64,000 nt of DNA. It comes from Janthinobacterium sp. TND4EL3 (GTDB lineage Bacteria; Pseudomonadota; Gammaproteobacteria; Burkholderiales; Burkholderiaceae_D). Shown here in pieces: positions 10,104-19,510 of this stretch. Positions within the stretch are counted from its first letter, which is position 1. Each line of letters begins with the position of its first letter. A model generated the notes under the pieces. That model saw only the letters and a list, made by a program, of their open reading frames with translations, did not search any database and was not told the origin of the DNA. Made by a program: the position numbers and the translations under genes. Where the stretch lies: assembly GCF_900156175.1 (NCBI RefSeq), contig NZ_FTMV01000001.1:620001-684000 (forward strand). Reading direction: 5' to 3'.

Positions 10104-11671
10104 TATTGAAATTCCTGCGCCTGTTTAAAATCATCCGTGTTTCCATCAAGTACGGTCTGGATGAGATAGCGATTTCTGGTCTGCAAGTTCCCCGCACCGC
10201 CAAGCTGATCGATACCCTGATTTTCTGGCGCGACCTGTCGTCGCCGCGGGGCTTGCGCCTGCGCCTGGCGCTGGAAGAGCTGGGCCCAATTTTCGTCAAG
10301 TTCGGCCAGGTGCTGTCGACGCGGCGCGACCTGATGCCGCCCGATATCGCCGAGGAACTGGCGCGCCTGCAAGACCGCGTGCCGCCCTTCGATTCCGACC
10401 TGGCCATCGCACAGATCACCAAGTCCCTCGGCGCGCATCCCGACCAGCTGTTCGCCCGCTTCGAGCGCGAGCCGGTGGCGTCCGCCTCGATTGCCCAAGT
10501 GCACTTCGCCACCCTGAAAGATGGCCGCGAAGTGGCCGTGAAGGTGTTGCGTCCTGGCATGAAAAAGCTGATCGACGAAGACGTGGCGCTGATGCACATC
10601 GCGGCCGGCTGGATCAGCCGCCTGTGGGCCGACAGCAAGCGTTTGAAACCGAAGGAAGTCGTGGGCGAGTTCGACAAATACCTGCACGACGAACTGGACC
10701 TGATGCGCGAGGCGGCCAACGCCAGCCAGCTGCGCCGCAATTTCGCCAACTCGGACTTGCTGCTGGTGCCGGAAATGCACTGGGATTACTGTTCCAGCAG
10801 CGTTATCGTGATGGAACGCATGTATGGCATTCCCGTGTCGCAGACGGACCGCCTGGTGGCGGCCGGCGTGGATTTGCGCAAACTGTCCAGCGATGGCGTG
10901 GAGATTTTCTTCACGCAAGTGTTCCGCGACGGCTTTTTCCACGCGGATATGCATCCGGGGAATATTCTCGTGTCGATCGCGCCCGACTCGTTCGGCCGCT
11001 ACATCGCGCTCGACTTCGGCATCGTGGGAACGTTGAACGACTACGACAAGGATTATCTGTCGCAAAACTTCCTCGCCTTCTTCCGCCGCGACTACAAGCG
11101 CGTGGCCGAGGCGCATATCGAATCGGGCTGGGCGCCGAAAGACACGCGCGTCGACGAGCTGGAAGCGGCCGTGCGCGCCTGCTGCGAGCCGATCTTCGAC
11201 CGTCCGCTGAAAGATATTTCTTTCGGGCAAGTGTTGCTCCGGCTGTTCCAGACCTCGCGCCGCTTCAATGTGGAAGTGCAGCCGCAACTGGTGCTGCTGC
11301 AAAAGACCCTGCTCAATATCGAAGGGCTGGGGCGCCAGCTGGACCCGGAGCTGGACCTGTGGCAGACGGCCAAGCCCTACCTGGAAAAATGGATGAGCAA
11401 CCAGGTGGGGCCGCAAGGCTTCATGGAGCGCCTGCGCGCCGAGGCGCCCCGCTATGCGCACATCTTCCCGCAACTGCCGCGCTTGCTGCACCAGGCCTTG
11501 ACCGTGCATGGCGAACCGCGTGAAAACGATGTGGAACTGATGAAAACCTTGCTCGCGGAGCAACGCCAGACGAACCGCTTGCTGAGCTTTATCGTGTACT
11601 TCGTGGGCGCCTTCGCGCTCGGCGCGCTGGGCTTGCAAGTGTTCATGCGCTGGCATCAACTGCCGTTTTAA
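10100..11671 (+). CDS. ubiB: UbiB atypical protein kinase-like ubiquinone factor
   Basis: A 523-residue ABC1/ADCK/UbiB family protein. It has the family-specific [19 protein letters not shown] (KxGQ motif), the Ala-rich nucleotide loop ([12 protein letters not shown]), the VAVKVLRPG lysine, [14 protein letters not shown] (catalytic-loop region) and [10 protein letters not shown] (DFG). Two C-terminal membrane helices (residues ~480-520) anchor it. It is an ATPase/kinase-like protein required for ubiquinone synthesis, probably extracting hydrophobic intermediates from the membrane. The ATG overlaps the ubiJ stop by 4 bases, indicating coupling. Confidence 0.96.
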   Translation: MILKFLRLFKIIRVSIKYGLDEIAISGLQVPRTAKLIDTLIFWRDLSSPRGLRLRLALEELGPIFVKFGQVLSTRRDLMPPDIAEELARLQDRVPPFDSDLAIAQITKSLGAHPDQLFARFEREPVASASIAQVHFATLKDGREVAVKVLRPGMKKLIDEDVALMHIAAGWISRLWADSKRLKPKEVVGEFDKYLHDELDLMREAANASQLRRNFANSDLLLVPEMHWDYCSSSVIVMERMYGIPVSQTDRLVAAGVDLRKLSSDGVEIFFTQVFRDGFFHADMHPGNILVSIAPDSFGRYIALDFGIVGTLNDYDKDYLSQNFLAFFRRDYKRVAEAHIESGWAPKDTRVDELEAAVRACCEPIFDRPLKDISFGQVLLRLFQTSRRFNVEVQPQLVLLQKTLLNIEGLGRQLDPELDLWQTAKPYLEKWMSNQVGPQGFMERLRAEAPRYAHIFPQLPRLLHQALTVHGEPRENDVELMKTLLAEQRQTNRLLSFIVYFVGAFALGALGLQVFMRWHQLPF

Positions 11672-11690
11672 CAAGCTAAGGACGTAAGTG

Positions 11691-12293
11691 ATGGCTGACT
11701 TCCATAACCGCGATCCGCTCTCGCCCGCCTTCTGGGACGAGCGTTTCGAGAAGCAATTTACGCCGTGGGACCACGGCGGCGTGCCGGCGCGCCTGCGCAG
11801 CTTCGTGGCCGGCAGCCCGGCGCCGCTGCGCTGCCTGATTCCCGGCTGCGGCTCCGCGCATGAGCTGGTCTTCATGCTCGATCACGGCTGGGACGCCACG
11901 GCCATCGACTTTTCGCCGGCCGCCGTGGCCGCCGCGCGCGGGCAGCTGGGCGAGCGGGCAGGGCGGGTGGTGGAAGCCGATTTCTTTGCCTGGCAGCCGG
12001 AGGCGCCGCTGGACCTGATCTATGAGCGGGCCTTTTTGTGCGCCATGCCGCGCGCCATGTGGCCGCAAGTGGCGGCCCGCTGGGCGCAGCTGCTGGCGCC
12101 GGGCGCCATGCTGGCCGGCTACTTTTTCTTTGACGACAATGCCAAGGGGCCGCCGTTTGGTATTTCGCGTGAGCAACTAAACGCCTTGCTGGCGCCGCAT
12201 TTCGACTGCCTGGCCGATGAAGCCGTCAGCGATTCCATCGCCGTCTTCGCGGGCAGGGAACGCTGGATGAGCTGGCGCCGCAGGGCGGACTGA
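11691..12293 (+). CDS. TPMT-type SAM-dependent methyltransferase
   Basis: A 200-residue methyltransferase of the thiopurine S-methyltransferase superfamily. It shows FWDERFEKQFTPWDHGGVP at the N-terminus, the SAM-binding CLIPGCGSAHELVFMLDHGW (motif I), AIDFSPAAVAAA (motif II) and DLIYERAFLCAMP. Family members methylate thiols, halides or selenium/tellurium species; the substrate here is unknown. The ATG at 11691 is preferred over a GTG three bases upstream because it sits 8 bases after AAGGA. It lies 19 bases after ubiB and may be co-transcribed. Confidence 0.85.
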   Translation: MADFHNRDPLSPAFWDERFEKQFTPWDHGGVPARLRSFVAGSPAPLRCLIPGCGSAHELVFMLDHGWDATAIDFSPAAVAAARGQLGERAGRVVEADFFAWQPEAPLDLIYERAFLCAMPRAMWPQVAARWAQLLAPGAMLAGYFFFDDNAKGPPFGISREQLNALLAPHFDCLADEAVSDSIAVFAGRERWMSWRRRAD

Positions 12294-12345
12294 GGCGGCA
12301 ATGGCCGCGGCCGGGCATTTTCCGCAGAGAGCGGCGGAAAAGCTT

Positions 12346-12351
12346 TATAAT
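12346..12351 (+). promoter_or_regulatory. candidate promoter -10 for the FmdB-DUF502-aspS group
   Basis: A consensus TATAAT precedes the FmdB gene by 33 bases. Immediately upstream is an 8-bp hairpin TTTTCCGC/GCGGAAAA (12318-12325 with 12334-12341), which may end the methyltransferase transcript. No clear -35 is seen. Confidence 0.4.
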
Positions 12352-12383
12352 TCAGGGTTTTTGATGATTTTCTCGGAGTAGAG

Positions 12384-12698
12384 ATGCCGATTTACGCTTA
12401 CCGTTGTGACGAGTGTGGTTTTGCCAAGGATGTCTTGCAAAAGATCTCCGATCCAGTACTGACGGTGTGCCTGTCGTGCGGCAAGCCAAGTTTCAAGAAA
12501 CAATTGACGGCCGCCGGTTTCCAATTGAAGGGCACTGGCTGGTACGCGACCGATTTCCGCGGCGGCACGGCGCCCACCACGGCCATCCCGACGGGCCCGG
12601 CCGACAGCGCCAAGCCGGCCCCGGCCGCCGAGAGCGCGCCTGCCGCAGCACCTGCGCCTGCGACCGCCCCGGCTGCCGCTGCGCCGAAAGCGGACTGA
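12384..12698 (+). CDS. FmdB-family zinc ribbon protein
   Basis: A 104-residue protein with an N-terminal FmdB zinc ribbon: MPIYAYRCDECG (Cys8, Cys11) and CLSCGKP (Cys29, Cys32) bind one zinc. KGTGWYATDFRG is the typical family continuation. The last ~45 residues are an Ala/Pro low-complexity tail. FmdB was named as a putative regulator in methylotrophs, but the function of the family is unproven. It precedes the DUF502 gene by 40 bases, an order common in Burkholderiales. Confidence 0.88.
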   Translation: MPIYAYRCDECGFAKDVLQKISDPVLTVCLSCGKPSFKKQLTAAGFQLKGTGWYATDFRGGTAPTTAIPTGPADSAKPAPAAESAPAAAPAPATAPAAAAPKAD

Positions 12699-12738
12699 AA
12701 AGCGCGCCGCGCCGAGACGATCCCTTACCGAGAAACCG

Positions 12739-13380
12739 ATGCGTAAATACTTTATTACCGGATTACTGATTTTGGTACCGCTGGCCATTACGGCCTGGGT
12801 CCTGAATCTGGTCATCAGCACGATGGACCAGTCGCTGTTGCTGGTGCCCGGCAGTACGCAGCCCAGCGTCTGGTTTGGCCACAAGATTCCCCCGCTGAGC
12901 ACCATTCCCGGCCTGGGCACGGTATTGACGGTGCTGATCGTGTTCTTCACGGGCTTGTTGACGAATAACCTGGTCGGCAATTACGTGGTGAAACTGTGGG
13001 AAAAATTGCTGCAACGCATACCCATCGTCAATTCCCTGTATTCGAGTGTCAAGCAAGTATCGGACACCCTGTTTTCCCCGTCGGGCAATGCCTTCCGCAA
13101 GGCCGTGCTGGTGCCGTATCCGCACCAGAACTCCTGGACCATCGCTTTCCTGACGGGCGTGCCGGGCGGCGATGCGGCGAACCACCTGGTGGGCGACTTT
13201 GTCAGCGTGTACGTGCCGACGACGCCCAACCCGACGTCAGGCTTTTTCCTGATGATGAAGCGCAGCGATGTCGTCGAACTCGACATGAGCGTCGATGCGG
13301 CGCTCAAATATATCGTCTCGATGGGCGTGGTGGCGCCTGCGGAAGTTGTTGCTGTACCGGCCCCGGCAGCCAAAGAATAA
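12739..13380 (+). CDS. DUF502 inner-membrane protein
   Basis: A 213-residue DUF502 protein with two N-terminal membrane helices (about residues 5-25 and 52-78) and a soluble C-terminal part containing the family motifs RIPIVNSLYSSVKQV and VSVYVPTTPNPTSGFFLMMK. Function is unknown; plant relatives (LCV/COV1) are integral membrane proteins affecting vascular patterning. It lies between the FmdB gene and aspS (63 bases to aspS), so it is probably co-transcribed with aspS. Confidence 0.88.
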   Translation: MRKYFITGLLILVPLAITAWVLNLVISTMDQSLLLVPGSTQPSVWFGHKIPPLSTIPGLGTVLTVLIVFFTGLLTNNLVGNYVVKLWEKLLQRIPIVNSLYSSVKQVSDTLFSPSGNAFRKAVLVPYPHQNSWTIAFLTGVPGGDAANHLVGDFVSVYVPTTPNPTSGFFLMMKRSDVVELDMSVDAALKYIVSMGVVAPAEVVAVPAPAAKE

Positions 13381-13443
13381 AGGCAGGCGTCCCACGCGGG
13401 ACGTGGCCGGATTGAACACTCACTAACCTGAACTGAGAATTTT

Positions 13444-15246
13444 ATGTCTATGCGTACTGAATACTGCGGCCTCGTTACCGAAGCCATGCTGGGACAAACC
13501 GTCAGCCTGTGCGGCTGGGTACATCGCCGCCGCGACCACGGCAGCCTGATTTTCATCGACTTGCGCGACCGTGAAGGCCTGGTGCAAATCGTCTGCAACC
13601 CGGAACAAGCGGAGATGTTCAAGGTCGCCGAAGCCGTGCGCAACGAATTCTGCCTGCGCGTGACGGGCGTCGTGACCAACCGTATCGAAGGCACGATCAA
13701 CAACAACCTGAAGTCCGGCAAGATCGAAGTGGTCTGCTCGGAGCTGGAAGTGCTGAACCCTTCCGTGCCCGTGCCGTTCCAGCTGGACGACGACAACTTG
13801 TCGGAAACGACGCGTCTGACGCACCGCGTGCTGGACCTGCGCCGCCCGCAAATGCAGAACAACCTGCGCCTGCGCTACAGGGTGACGATGGAAGTGCGCA
13901 AGTACCTCGACGCGCTGGGCTTCATCGACATCGAAACGCCGATGCTGACCAAGTCCACGCCAGAAGGCGCGCGCGACTATCTGGTACCGTCGCGCGTGAA
14001 CGCGGGCAGCTTCTTCGCCTTGCCGCAATCGCCACAGTTGTTCAAGCAACTGTTGATGGTCGCCAACTTCGACCGTTACTACCAGATCACCAAGTGCTTC
14101 CGCGACGAAGACTTGCGCGCCGACCGCCAGCCTGAATTCACGCAGATCGACTGCGAAACCTCGTTCCTGACGGAACAGGAAATCCGCGACCTGTTCGAAG
14201 ACATGATCCGCGTCGTCTTCAAGAACACCCTGAACATCGACTTGCCGAACCCGTTCCCGGTGATGGATTTCGCCGAAGCGATGGGGCTGTACGGTTCCGA
14301 CAAGCCGGACATGCGCGTCAAGCTGGCCTTCACGGACTTGACCGAAGTCATGAAGTCGGTCGAATTCAAGGTCTTCAACGGCGCCGCCAACATGAAAGGC
14401 GGCCGCGTGGTCGCCCTGCGCGTACCGCAAGGCGGCAGCATGCCCCGTTCGGAAATCGATGCCTACACGCAATTTGTTGCCATCTACGGCGCCAAGGGCT
14501 TGGCCTACATCAAGGTCAACGAGAAAGCCAAGGGTCCTGAAGGCTTGCAGTCGCCGATCGTCAAGTTCCTGCCTGCCGACGTGCTGGCCACGATCCTCGA
14601 GCAGACGGGCGCGCAAGACGGCGACCTGATCTTCTTCGGCGCCGACAAGGCCAAGGTCGTCAACGACGCCATCGGCGCGCTGCGCGTGAAGATCGGTCAC
14701 AGCGAGTTCGGCAAGAAAGCCGGCCTGTTCGAAGACGTGTGGAAGCCATTGTGGGTGGTCGACTTTCCGATGTTCGAGCACGACGAAGAAGCGGACCGCT
14801 GGACGGCGACCCACCATCCCTTCACGGCGCCGAAAGACGGCCATGAAGACATGCTGGAAAGCGATCCGGGCGCCTGCATCGCCAAGGCTTACGACATGGT
14901 CTTGAACGGCTGGGAGCTGGGCGGCGGTTCGATCCGTATCCACCGCGAAGAAGTGCAGTCGAAAGTGTTCCGCGCGTTGAAAATCGACGCGGAAGAAGCG
15001 CAACTGAAGTTCGGCTTCCTGCTCGACGCCCTGCAATACGGCGCGCCACCGCATGGCGGCCTGGCATTCGGCCTGGACCGTATCGTGACCATGATGACGG
15101 GTTCCGAATCGATCCGCGACGTGATCGCCTTCCCGAAAACCCAGCGCGCGCAAGATTTGCTGACCCATGCGCCGTCGGAAGTGGACGAGAAGCAATTGCG
15201 TGAACTGCACATCCGTTTGCGCGGCGCCGAGCCTAAAGTAGTGTAA
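13444..15246 (+). CDS. aspS: aspartyl-tRNA synthetase
   Basis: A 600-residue bacterial-type class II AspRS. It has an N-terminal OB-fold anticodon-binding domain (~1-105, [20 protein letters not shown]), motif 2 ([18 protein letters not shown]), an inserted GAD domain (~290-420) and motif 3 ([14 protein letters not shown]). It charges tRNA-Asp in the cytosol. Whether it also mischarges tRNA-Asn cannot be settled from this window. A terminator directly follows the stop. Confidence 0.98.
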   Translation: MSMRTEYCGLVTEAMLGQTVSLCGWVHRRRDHGSLIFIDLRDREGLVQIVCNPEQAEMFKVAEAVRNEFCLRVTGVVTNRIEGTINNNLKSGKIEVVCSELEVLNPSVPVPFQLDDDNLSETTRLTHRVLDLRRPQMQNNLRLRYRVTMEVRKYLDALGFIDIETPMLTKSTPEGARDYLVPSRVNAGSFFALPQSPQLFKQLLMVANFDRYYQITKCFRDEDLRADRQPEFTQIDCETSFLTEQEIRDLFEDMIRVVFKNTLNIDLPNPFPVMDFAEAMGLYGSDKPDMRVKLAFTDLTEVMKSVEFKVFNGAANMKGGRVVALRVPQGGSMPRSEIDAYTQFVAIYGAKGLAYIKVNEKAKGPEGLQSPIVKFLPADVLATILEQTGAQDGDLIFFGADKAKVVNDAIGALRVKIGHSEFGKKAGLFEDVWKPLWVVDFPMFEHDEEADRWTATHHPFTAPKDGHEDMLESDPGACIAKAYDMVLNGWELGGGSIRIHREEVQSKVFRALKIDAEEAQLKFGFLLDALQYGAPPHGGLAFGLDRIVTMMTGSESIRDVIAFPKTQRAQDLLTHAPSEVDEKQLRELHIRLRGAEPKVV

Positions 15247-15291
15247 TGAAGCATGCGGCTGCCCCGGCGGCCGCTGTTTGATCCGCTATGC

Positions 15292-15322
15292 AAAAAAAAA
15301 GGCGCTGTCGTGGCGCCTTTTT
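15292..15322 (+). terminator. bidirectional-type terminator after aspS
   Basis: Nine A residues, then GGCGC (15301-15305), a 7-base loop, GCGCC (15313-15317) and TTTTT. Pairing of A and T tracts extends the stem to 10 bp. It lies just upstream of the nudB ATG, within what would be its leader. Confidence 0.85.
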
Positions 15323-15332
15323 CATTGTTGAT

Positions 15333-15797
15333 ATGACTCATAAAATTCCTGTTTCCGTGCTGGTCGTCATTCATACGGCTGACCTTGAGGTCCTGCTGAT
15401 CGAGCGGGCGGGCCAGCCCGGTTTCTGGCAATCGGTGACCGGTTCCGTCGACGCCGTCGACGAACCGCTGCTGCAGACGGCCGCGCGCGAGTTATGCGAA
15501 GAGACGGGCATCGTCGCCGATGGCGAGCGCCTTGTGCTGCGCGACTGGAACTTGTCGAATGTGTACGAGATCTACCCGATCTGGCGCCACCGCTATGCGC
15601 CCGGCGTCACGCGCAACACGGAGCACGTGTTCAGCGTGCAAGTGCCGCGTGACACGGTCATTACGCTGAGTCCCCGCGAGCACCTGCAGTACGCATGGCT
15701 GCCCTACCTGGCGGCGGCCGACCGGTGTTTTTCCTCTTCCAATGCGGAAGCGATCCTGCAATTGCCGGCCATGACGGGCCTGGCGCGCCCCACCTGA
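15333..15797 (+). CDS. nudB: dihydroneopterin triphosphate diphosphatase
   Basis: A 154-residue Nudix hydrolase of NudB type. The Nudix box is visible as GSVDAVDEPLLQTAARELCEE, with GFWQSVTGSVD preceding it as in E. coli NudB. It removes pyrophosphate from dihydroneopterin triphosphate in folate synthesis. aspS-nudB adjacency is conserved in many proteobacteria and supports the assignment. ATG 15333 matches the start of the fold (KIPVSVLVVIHT); the frame upstream runs through the aspS terminator. Confidence 0.88.
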   Translation: MTHKIPVSVLVVIHTADLEVLLIERAGQPGFWQSVTGSVDAVDEPLLQTAARELCEETGIVADGERLVLRDWNLSNVYEIYPIWRHRYAPGVTRNTEHVFSVQVPRDTVITLSPREHLQYAWLPYLAAADRCFSSSNAEAILQLPAMTGLARPT

Positions 15798-15816
15798 TTT
15801 CCCTAGAAAGCATTCC

Positions 15817-16110
15817 ATGTTGAACTGGTTACATCTGACTGCGCAGCAAAAACTGCTGGGCACCCTGGGCATCGTTTTTTGCCTGTGCTTTATTTTCCTG
15901 TTGTTCAGCTCCACCGTGCCCGGCCGCACGCCGCCCATCGGCATGCCGTTGATGGCGATCGGCTGGCTGCTGCATCCGGGCGCCTTTGCCAAGGGCAAAC
16001 GCACGGTGGCCTGGCGCGGCGCACCATTGCTGGTCAAGATCGTCTGGGCGGCAGGCATTACCGCGCTGATCGTCAGCGTAACGGCGGGCGTGGGACGCAT
16101 GCTGGCCTGA
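15817..16110 (+). CDS. small two-helix membrane protein of unknown function
   Basis: A 97-residue protein with two predicted membrane segments (residues ~12-30, LGTLGIVFCLCFIFLLFSS; and ~73-93, IVWAAGITALIVSVTAGVG) around a short central loop containing PIGMPLMAIGWLLHPGAF. I do not recognise a family. It sits 19 bases after nudB in the same direction, so it may share that transcript. A strong 9-bp hairpin without a T-run (GTAGGTGCG/CGCACCTAC, 16121-16142) follows it. Confidence 0.6.
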   Translation: MLNWLHLTAQQKLLGTLGIVFCLCFIFLLFSSTVPGRTPPIGMPLMAIGWLLHPGAFAKGKRTVAWRGAPLLVKIVWAAGITALIVSVTAGVGRMLA

Positions 16111-16183
16111 TTGTGCGCGTGTAGGTGCGCACGCGCACCTACGCTGGCGCCGCGCGGGGGCCGTCTGGGAGTAGAATCAATGC

Positions 16184-17005
16184 ATGAAAATCCGCGTAGC
16201 AACTTATAATATACACAAGGGCGTCTCCTCCGTGCGGGGCTTGCCCCGCGTCCACGCTTTAAAACAGGCGATCGCCCTGTTCCATGCCGATGTGGTCTTC
16301 CTGCAAGAGGTGCAGGGCAAGCATGACCGCAATGCGGCCCGCTATGGCGCCGAGAAAAACGGCCACAAGCATTGGCCGGAAGCGTCGCAGCATGAATTCT
16401 TTGCCGGCGCCGAACACCATTCCGCCTACGGCATGAATGCCGTGTATGACCATGGTCATCATGGCAACGCCTTGCTCAGCAAGTTTCCCATCGCCTCGCA
16501 AACCAACCACGACGTCTCCGACCACGCCTATGAACAGCGCGGCATCCTGCATTGCGTGCTCAATACGCCGCAGGCGGACGTGCACTGCTATGTCGTGCAC
16601 CTGGGCCTGTTCGAGTCCGGACGGGGCCGCCAGACGCAGGCGCTGATCGACGCCGTCCTGGAATCGGCGCCGAACGGCGAACCCGTCATCATCGCCGGCG
16701 ATTTCAACGACTGGCGCAACACGCTCAGCGACAAGCTGCGCAATGCGCTCGGCGTGGTGGAAGTATTCGACCAGCGCGCGTCGAACTCGGCCCTGGGCGA
16801 CCTCGTGCGCACCCTGGCGCGGCGCCAGACGAAAACACCGGTCCCCGTGCCGGCACGCACCTTTCCCGCCGCCTTGCCCTGGTTCCGCCTCGACCGCATC
16901 TATGTGCGCGGCTTCCATGTGGAAGGCGCACAAGTGATGCACGGTACCCTGTGGGCGAAACTGTCGGATCACGCACCGATAGTTGCTGCTTTGAAACTCG
17001 CGTAG
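16184..17005 (+). CDS. endonuclease/exonuclease/phosphatase (EEP) family protein
   Basis: A 273-residue EEP-fold metal-dependent hydrolase. Signature elements: VATYNIHKG (Asn), VVFLQEVQG (catalytic Glu), IIAGDFNDWRN (DxN) and KLSDHAPIVAAL (final DH). The substrate may be a phospholipid head group or nucleic acid. The gene lies 9 bases before clsB, an arrangement shared with E. coli ybhP-clsB, which favours a membrane-lipid role. A -10-like TAGAAT ends 7 bases before the ATG. Confidence 0.88.
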   Translation: MKIRVATYNIHKGVSSVRGLPRVHALKQAIALFHADVVFLQEVQGKHDRNAARYGAEKNGHKHWPEASQHEFFAGAEHHSAYGMNAVYDHGHHGNALLSKFPIASQTNHDVSDHAYEQRGILHCVLNTPQADVHCYVVHLGLFESGRGRQTQALIDAVLESAPNGEPVIIAGDFNDWRNTLSDKLRNALGVVEVFDQRASNSALGDLVRTLARRQTKTPVPVPARTFPAALPWFRLDRIYVRGFHVEGAQVMHGTLWAKLSDHAPIVAALKLA

Positions 17006-17014
17006 ACTGCCGGC

Positions 17015-18178
17015 ATGCGATCCGTCAATTTCACCGCCCACAACGACATCCAGCTGCTGTATTGCGGCACCGATTACTTTCCAGCGCTGGTCCGTGCCAT
17101 CGACGGCGCCCACACGGAAGTCTATTTCGAAACCTATATCTTCGCCGACGACGCCACGGGCACCCTGGTGCTCGACGCGCTCAAGCGGGCGGCCGCGCGC
17201 GGCGTGCTGGTGTGCATGATCACGGACTGGTTCGGCACGGGCAACCGCCGCGTCAATGCCATGCATGCGCAACTGGAAGCGGCCGGCGTGCACCATCGCA
17301 TCTTCAACCCGTGGTTCCGGCGCGGCATCACGCGCACGCACCGCAAGATCTGCGTCGTCGACTTCGAAGTGGCCCTGGTGGGCGGCATCAATATCAACGA
17401 CGACATGTTTTGCGACTACGACCACAGCATCAGCCTGGAAGCGCCGCGCTGGGACTTCGCCGTGCAGGTGCGGGGCCCGCTGGTGGACGCCATCCATGAG
17501 GAAGCACAGGCGCAGTGGGCGCGGCTGGGCAAGATGAACCTGGTGCGGCGTATCAAGCTGTACCGCAAGATGCGCGTCGTCAGCAAGGAGCTGGCGAAGA
17601 ACCCCGTCGTGGCCGGCTTTGTCGTGCGCGACAATCTGCGCAACCGCCGCACCATCCAGCGCGCCTACCTGCAGGCGCTGGGCCAGGCGCGCAAGAGCGT
17701 GATGCTGGCCAACCCATATTTCGCGCCCGGGCACAAGCTGCGCCAGGCGCTGGCCCAGGCCGCCCAGCGCGGCGTCGACGTGGTGCTCTTGATTGGCGTG
17801 GGTGAGTTCCGCATGCAGGATGCCGTGGCGCACTCGTTTTATCCGAAACTGCTGGCCGCCGGCGTGAAAATCGTCGAATACCGCAAGACGCAGCTGCACG
17901 CCAAGGTGGCCGTCGTCGACGATGACTGGGCCACGGTGGGGTCGAGCAATATTGACGCGCTGAGCCTGTTCCTGAACCAGGAAGCCAACGTGGTGATCAA
18001 GGATGTTGCGTTTGCGCAAAGCTTGCGCCAGCATATAGAACAGGGCATCGCCGACGGCATCGTGATCCACCAGGATGATTTCAAGCACGTCGGCCGTTTT
18101 CGGCGTATCGGCTACGAGGCAGCGTTTCTCGTGTACCGGCTGGTGATGCGCATTTTTTCAGTAGGCAAGTACGCATGA
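17015..18178 (+). CDS. clsB: cardiolipin synthase B
   Basis: A 387-residue phospholipase-D superfamily protein with two HKD motifs: THRKICVVDFEVALVGG (residues ~108-125) and LHAKVAVVDDDWATVGSSN (~294-312). It lacks the N-terminal membrane helices of ClsA, as is normal for ClsB. It condenses phosphatidylglycerol molecules into cardiolipin at the inner membrane. It follows the EEP gene by 9 bases and overlaps the S4-domain gene by 4 bases, so the three form an operon. Confidence 0.9.
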   Translation: MRSVNFTAHNDIQLLYCGTDYFPALVRAIDGAHTEVYFETYIFADDATGTLVLDALKRAAARGVLVCMITDWFGTGNRRVNAMHAQLEAAGVHHRIFNPWFRRGITRTHRKICVVDFEVALVGGININDDMFCDYDHSISLEAPRWDFAVQVRGPLVDAIHEEAQAQWARLGKMNLVRRIKLYRKMRVVSKELAKNPVVAGFVVRDNLRNRRTIQRAYLQALGQARKSVMLANPYFAPGHKLRQALAQAAQRGVDVVLLIGVGEFRMQDAVAHSFYPKLLAAGVKIVEYRKTQLHAKVAVVDDDWATVGSSNIDALSLFLNQEANVVIKDVAFAQSLRQHIEQGIADGIVIHQDDFKHVGRFRRIGYEAAFLVYRLVMRIFSVGKYA

Positions 18179-18564
18179 GTGATATGACAACGGTAAGGCT
18201 GGACAAGTGGCTGTGGGCCGCGCGCTTCTTCAAGACGCGCTCGCTGGCCAGCGAAGCCGTCGACACGGGCAAGGTCAAAGTGGGCGGCGAGCGCGTCAAA
18301 CCGGCGCGCAGTCTGCGCGTGGGTGACGAGCTGGCCATCGACAATGGCGCGGAGACGTGGGAAGTGGCCGTGCTGGGCCTGTCCGACAAGCGCGGCGCGG
18401 CTCCCGTGGCGCGCCTGCTGTATGCGGAAACGCCGGCCAGCGTCGCCCGCCGCGAGCAGCTGGCCGAGCAACGCAAGCTGTTCCGTGAGCCGGGCAGCAC
18501 CATCAAGGGGCGGCCGACCAAGCGTGATCGCCGTCAACTGAGCAAGGCAGGCGGCCTGGACTGA
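18175..18564 (+). CDS. hslR: Hsp15-like S4-domain RNA-binding protein
   Basis: A 129-residue protein with an S4 RNA-binding domain at residues ~6-65 (VRLDKWLWAARFFKTRSLAS) and a basic C-terminal tail, matching the heat-shock protein Hsp15. Hsp15 binds 50S subunits carrying stalled peptidyl-tRNA and helps recycle them. The ATGA overlap with clsB indicates translational coupling. Length and domain layout are normal. Confidence 0.88.
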   Translation: MSDMTTVRLDKWLWAARFFKTRSLASEAVDTGKVKVGGERVKPARSLRVGDELAIDNGAETWEVAVLGLSDKRGAAPVARLLYAETPASVARREQLAEQRKLFREPGSTIKGRPTKRDRRQLSKAGGLD

Positions 18565-18683
18565 GGCGCGCTTATTGCTGCACGGCAAGAGTGCGTGCCA
18601 CTTTTGCCGCCTGAAACCGATATAAACACGCGGCCCTGAAATGCTGCGCTGCACCAATAGAACGCCGGCTCTAAAGTTCCCGT

Positions 18684-18723
18684 TTGACTTTTACGTGCTA
18701 GTGGATAATAGTACGAGCGTTCG
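18684..18723 (+). promoter_or_regulatory. candidate promoter and operator of the tetR/beta-oxidation cluster
   Basis: TTGACT (18684-18689) and TAATAG (18706-18711) are 16 bases apart, a plausible sigma-70 promoter. An imperfect inverted repeat GTACGAGCGTTC, extending to CGTTCG (18711-18723), covers the expected start site, where a TetR repressor could bind. The ~250 bases between hslR and the tetR start contain no other recognisable gene. Confidence 0.45.
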
Positions 18724-18821
18724 GATTTTTTCGGAGCGTGCTTTTTTTACCCCGCGTTCCAGTCCGCCAGATCGGCAACATCATTTTTAGAACGGACATC
18801 TTGAATACTTCAGTCAAATTC

Positions 18822-19430
18822 ATGCGCAAGGGCGAACTGACCCGTGCCGCCATCCTCGACGTGGCGCTGGACCTGTCCAGCCGCGACGGCCTGGAAGGCC
18901 TGACCATTGGGCTGCTTGCGGACAAAATGAACATGAGCAAGTCGGGCGTGTTTGCCCACTTTGGCTCGCGCGAAGACTTGCAGATGGAAGTGCTGAAGCT
19001 CTACCACTATCGTTTCGAGCAAGAAGTCTTTTTCCCCAGCATGAAAGAACCGCGCGGCATCGCCCGTCTGCAATCGATGTATGCACGCTGGGTCAAGCGG
19101 GTCAGCGTGGAAATCGCTTCCGGCTGCATCTATATCAGCGGCGCCGTCGAGTATGACGACCGGCCCGGTCCCATCCGCGAGGCCCTGGTGGCCATGGTGC
19201 GGGCCTGGCAGGGCGCGCTGCTGCGCTGTGTCGAGCAATCGATCGCCACGGGCGACCTGAAGGCGGACACCGACGCCCAGCAGCTGGTGTACGAGATGTA
19301 TGGCCTGATCCTGGCCCTGCATCACGACGCGCGCTTCCTGCGCGTGCCGGGCAGCATCGAACGGGCGCAGGCAGGCTTTGTGCGCCTGCTGGCCTCGTAC
19401 CAGAATCCGGCCGCAGTCAGCAAGGAATAA
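18822..19430 (+). CDS. TetR family regulator of fatty-acid oxidation genes (inferred)
   Basis: A ~202-residue TetR/AcrR protein. The N-terminal helix-turn-helix is RKGELTRAAILDVALDLSSRDG...MSKSGVFAHFGSREDL, and the C-terminal ligand domain contains SGCIYISGAVEYDDRPGP. It precedes an acyl-CoA dehydrogenase by 80 bases in the same direction, so sensing acyl-CoA and repressing the cluster is a reasonable inference. The start is uncertain: ATG 18822 is conservative; an in-frame TTG at 18801 would add LNTSVKF and has a weak AACGGA upstream. The GTG at 18738 lies only one base after CGGAG and is less likely. Confidence 0.85.
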   Translation: MRKGELTRAAILDVALDLSSRDGLEGLTIGLLADKMNMSKSGVFAHFGSREDLQMEVLKLYHYRFEQEVFFPSMKEPRGIARLQSMYARWVKRVSVEIASGCIYISGAVEYDDRPGPIREALVAMVRAWQGALLRCVEQSIATGDLKADTDAQQLVYEMYGLILALHHDARFLRVPGSIERAQAGFVRLLASYQNPAAVSKE

Positions 19431-19510
19431 GCAGTCCAGGAATTATCCGCAGCAACGAACAAGCAGTTCACAAGTAAAACACTTTAGCTAAACGCCTTCA
19501 GGAGAAAATT

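Noticed and set aside
16121..16142. Perfect 9-bp hairpin as a terminator before the EEP gene
   Set aside because: There is no T-tract after the stem, so intrinsic termination is not supported.
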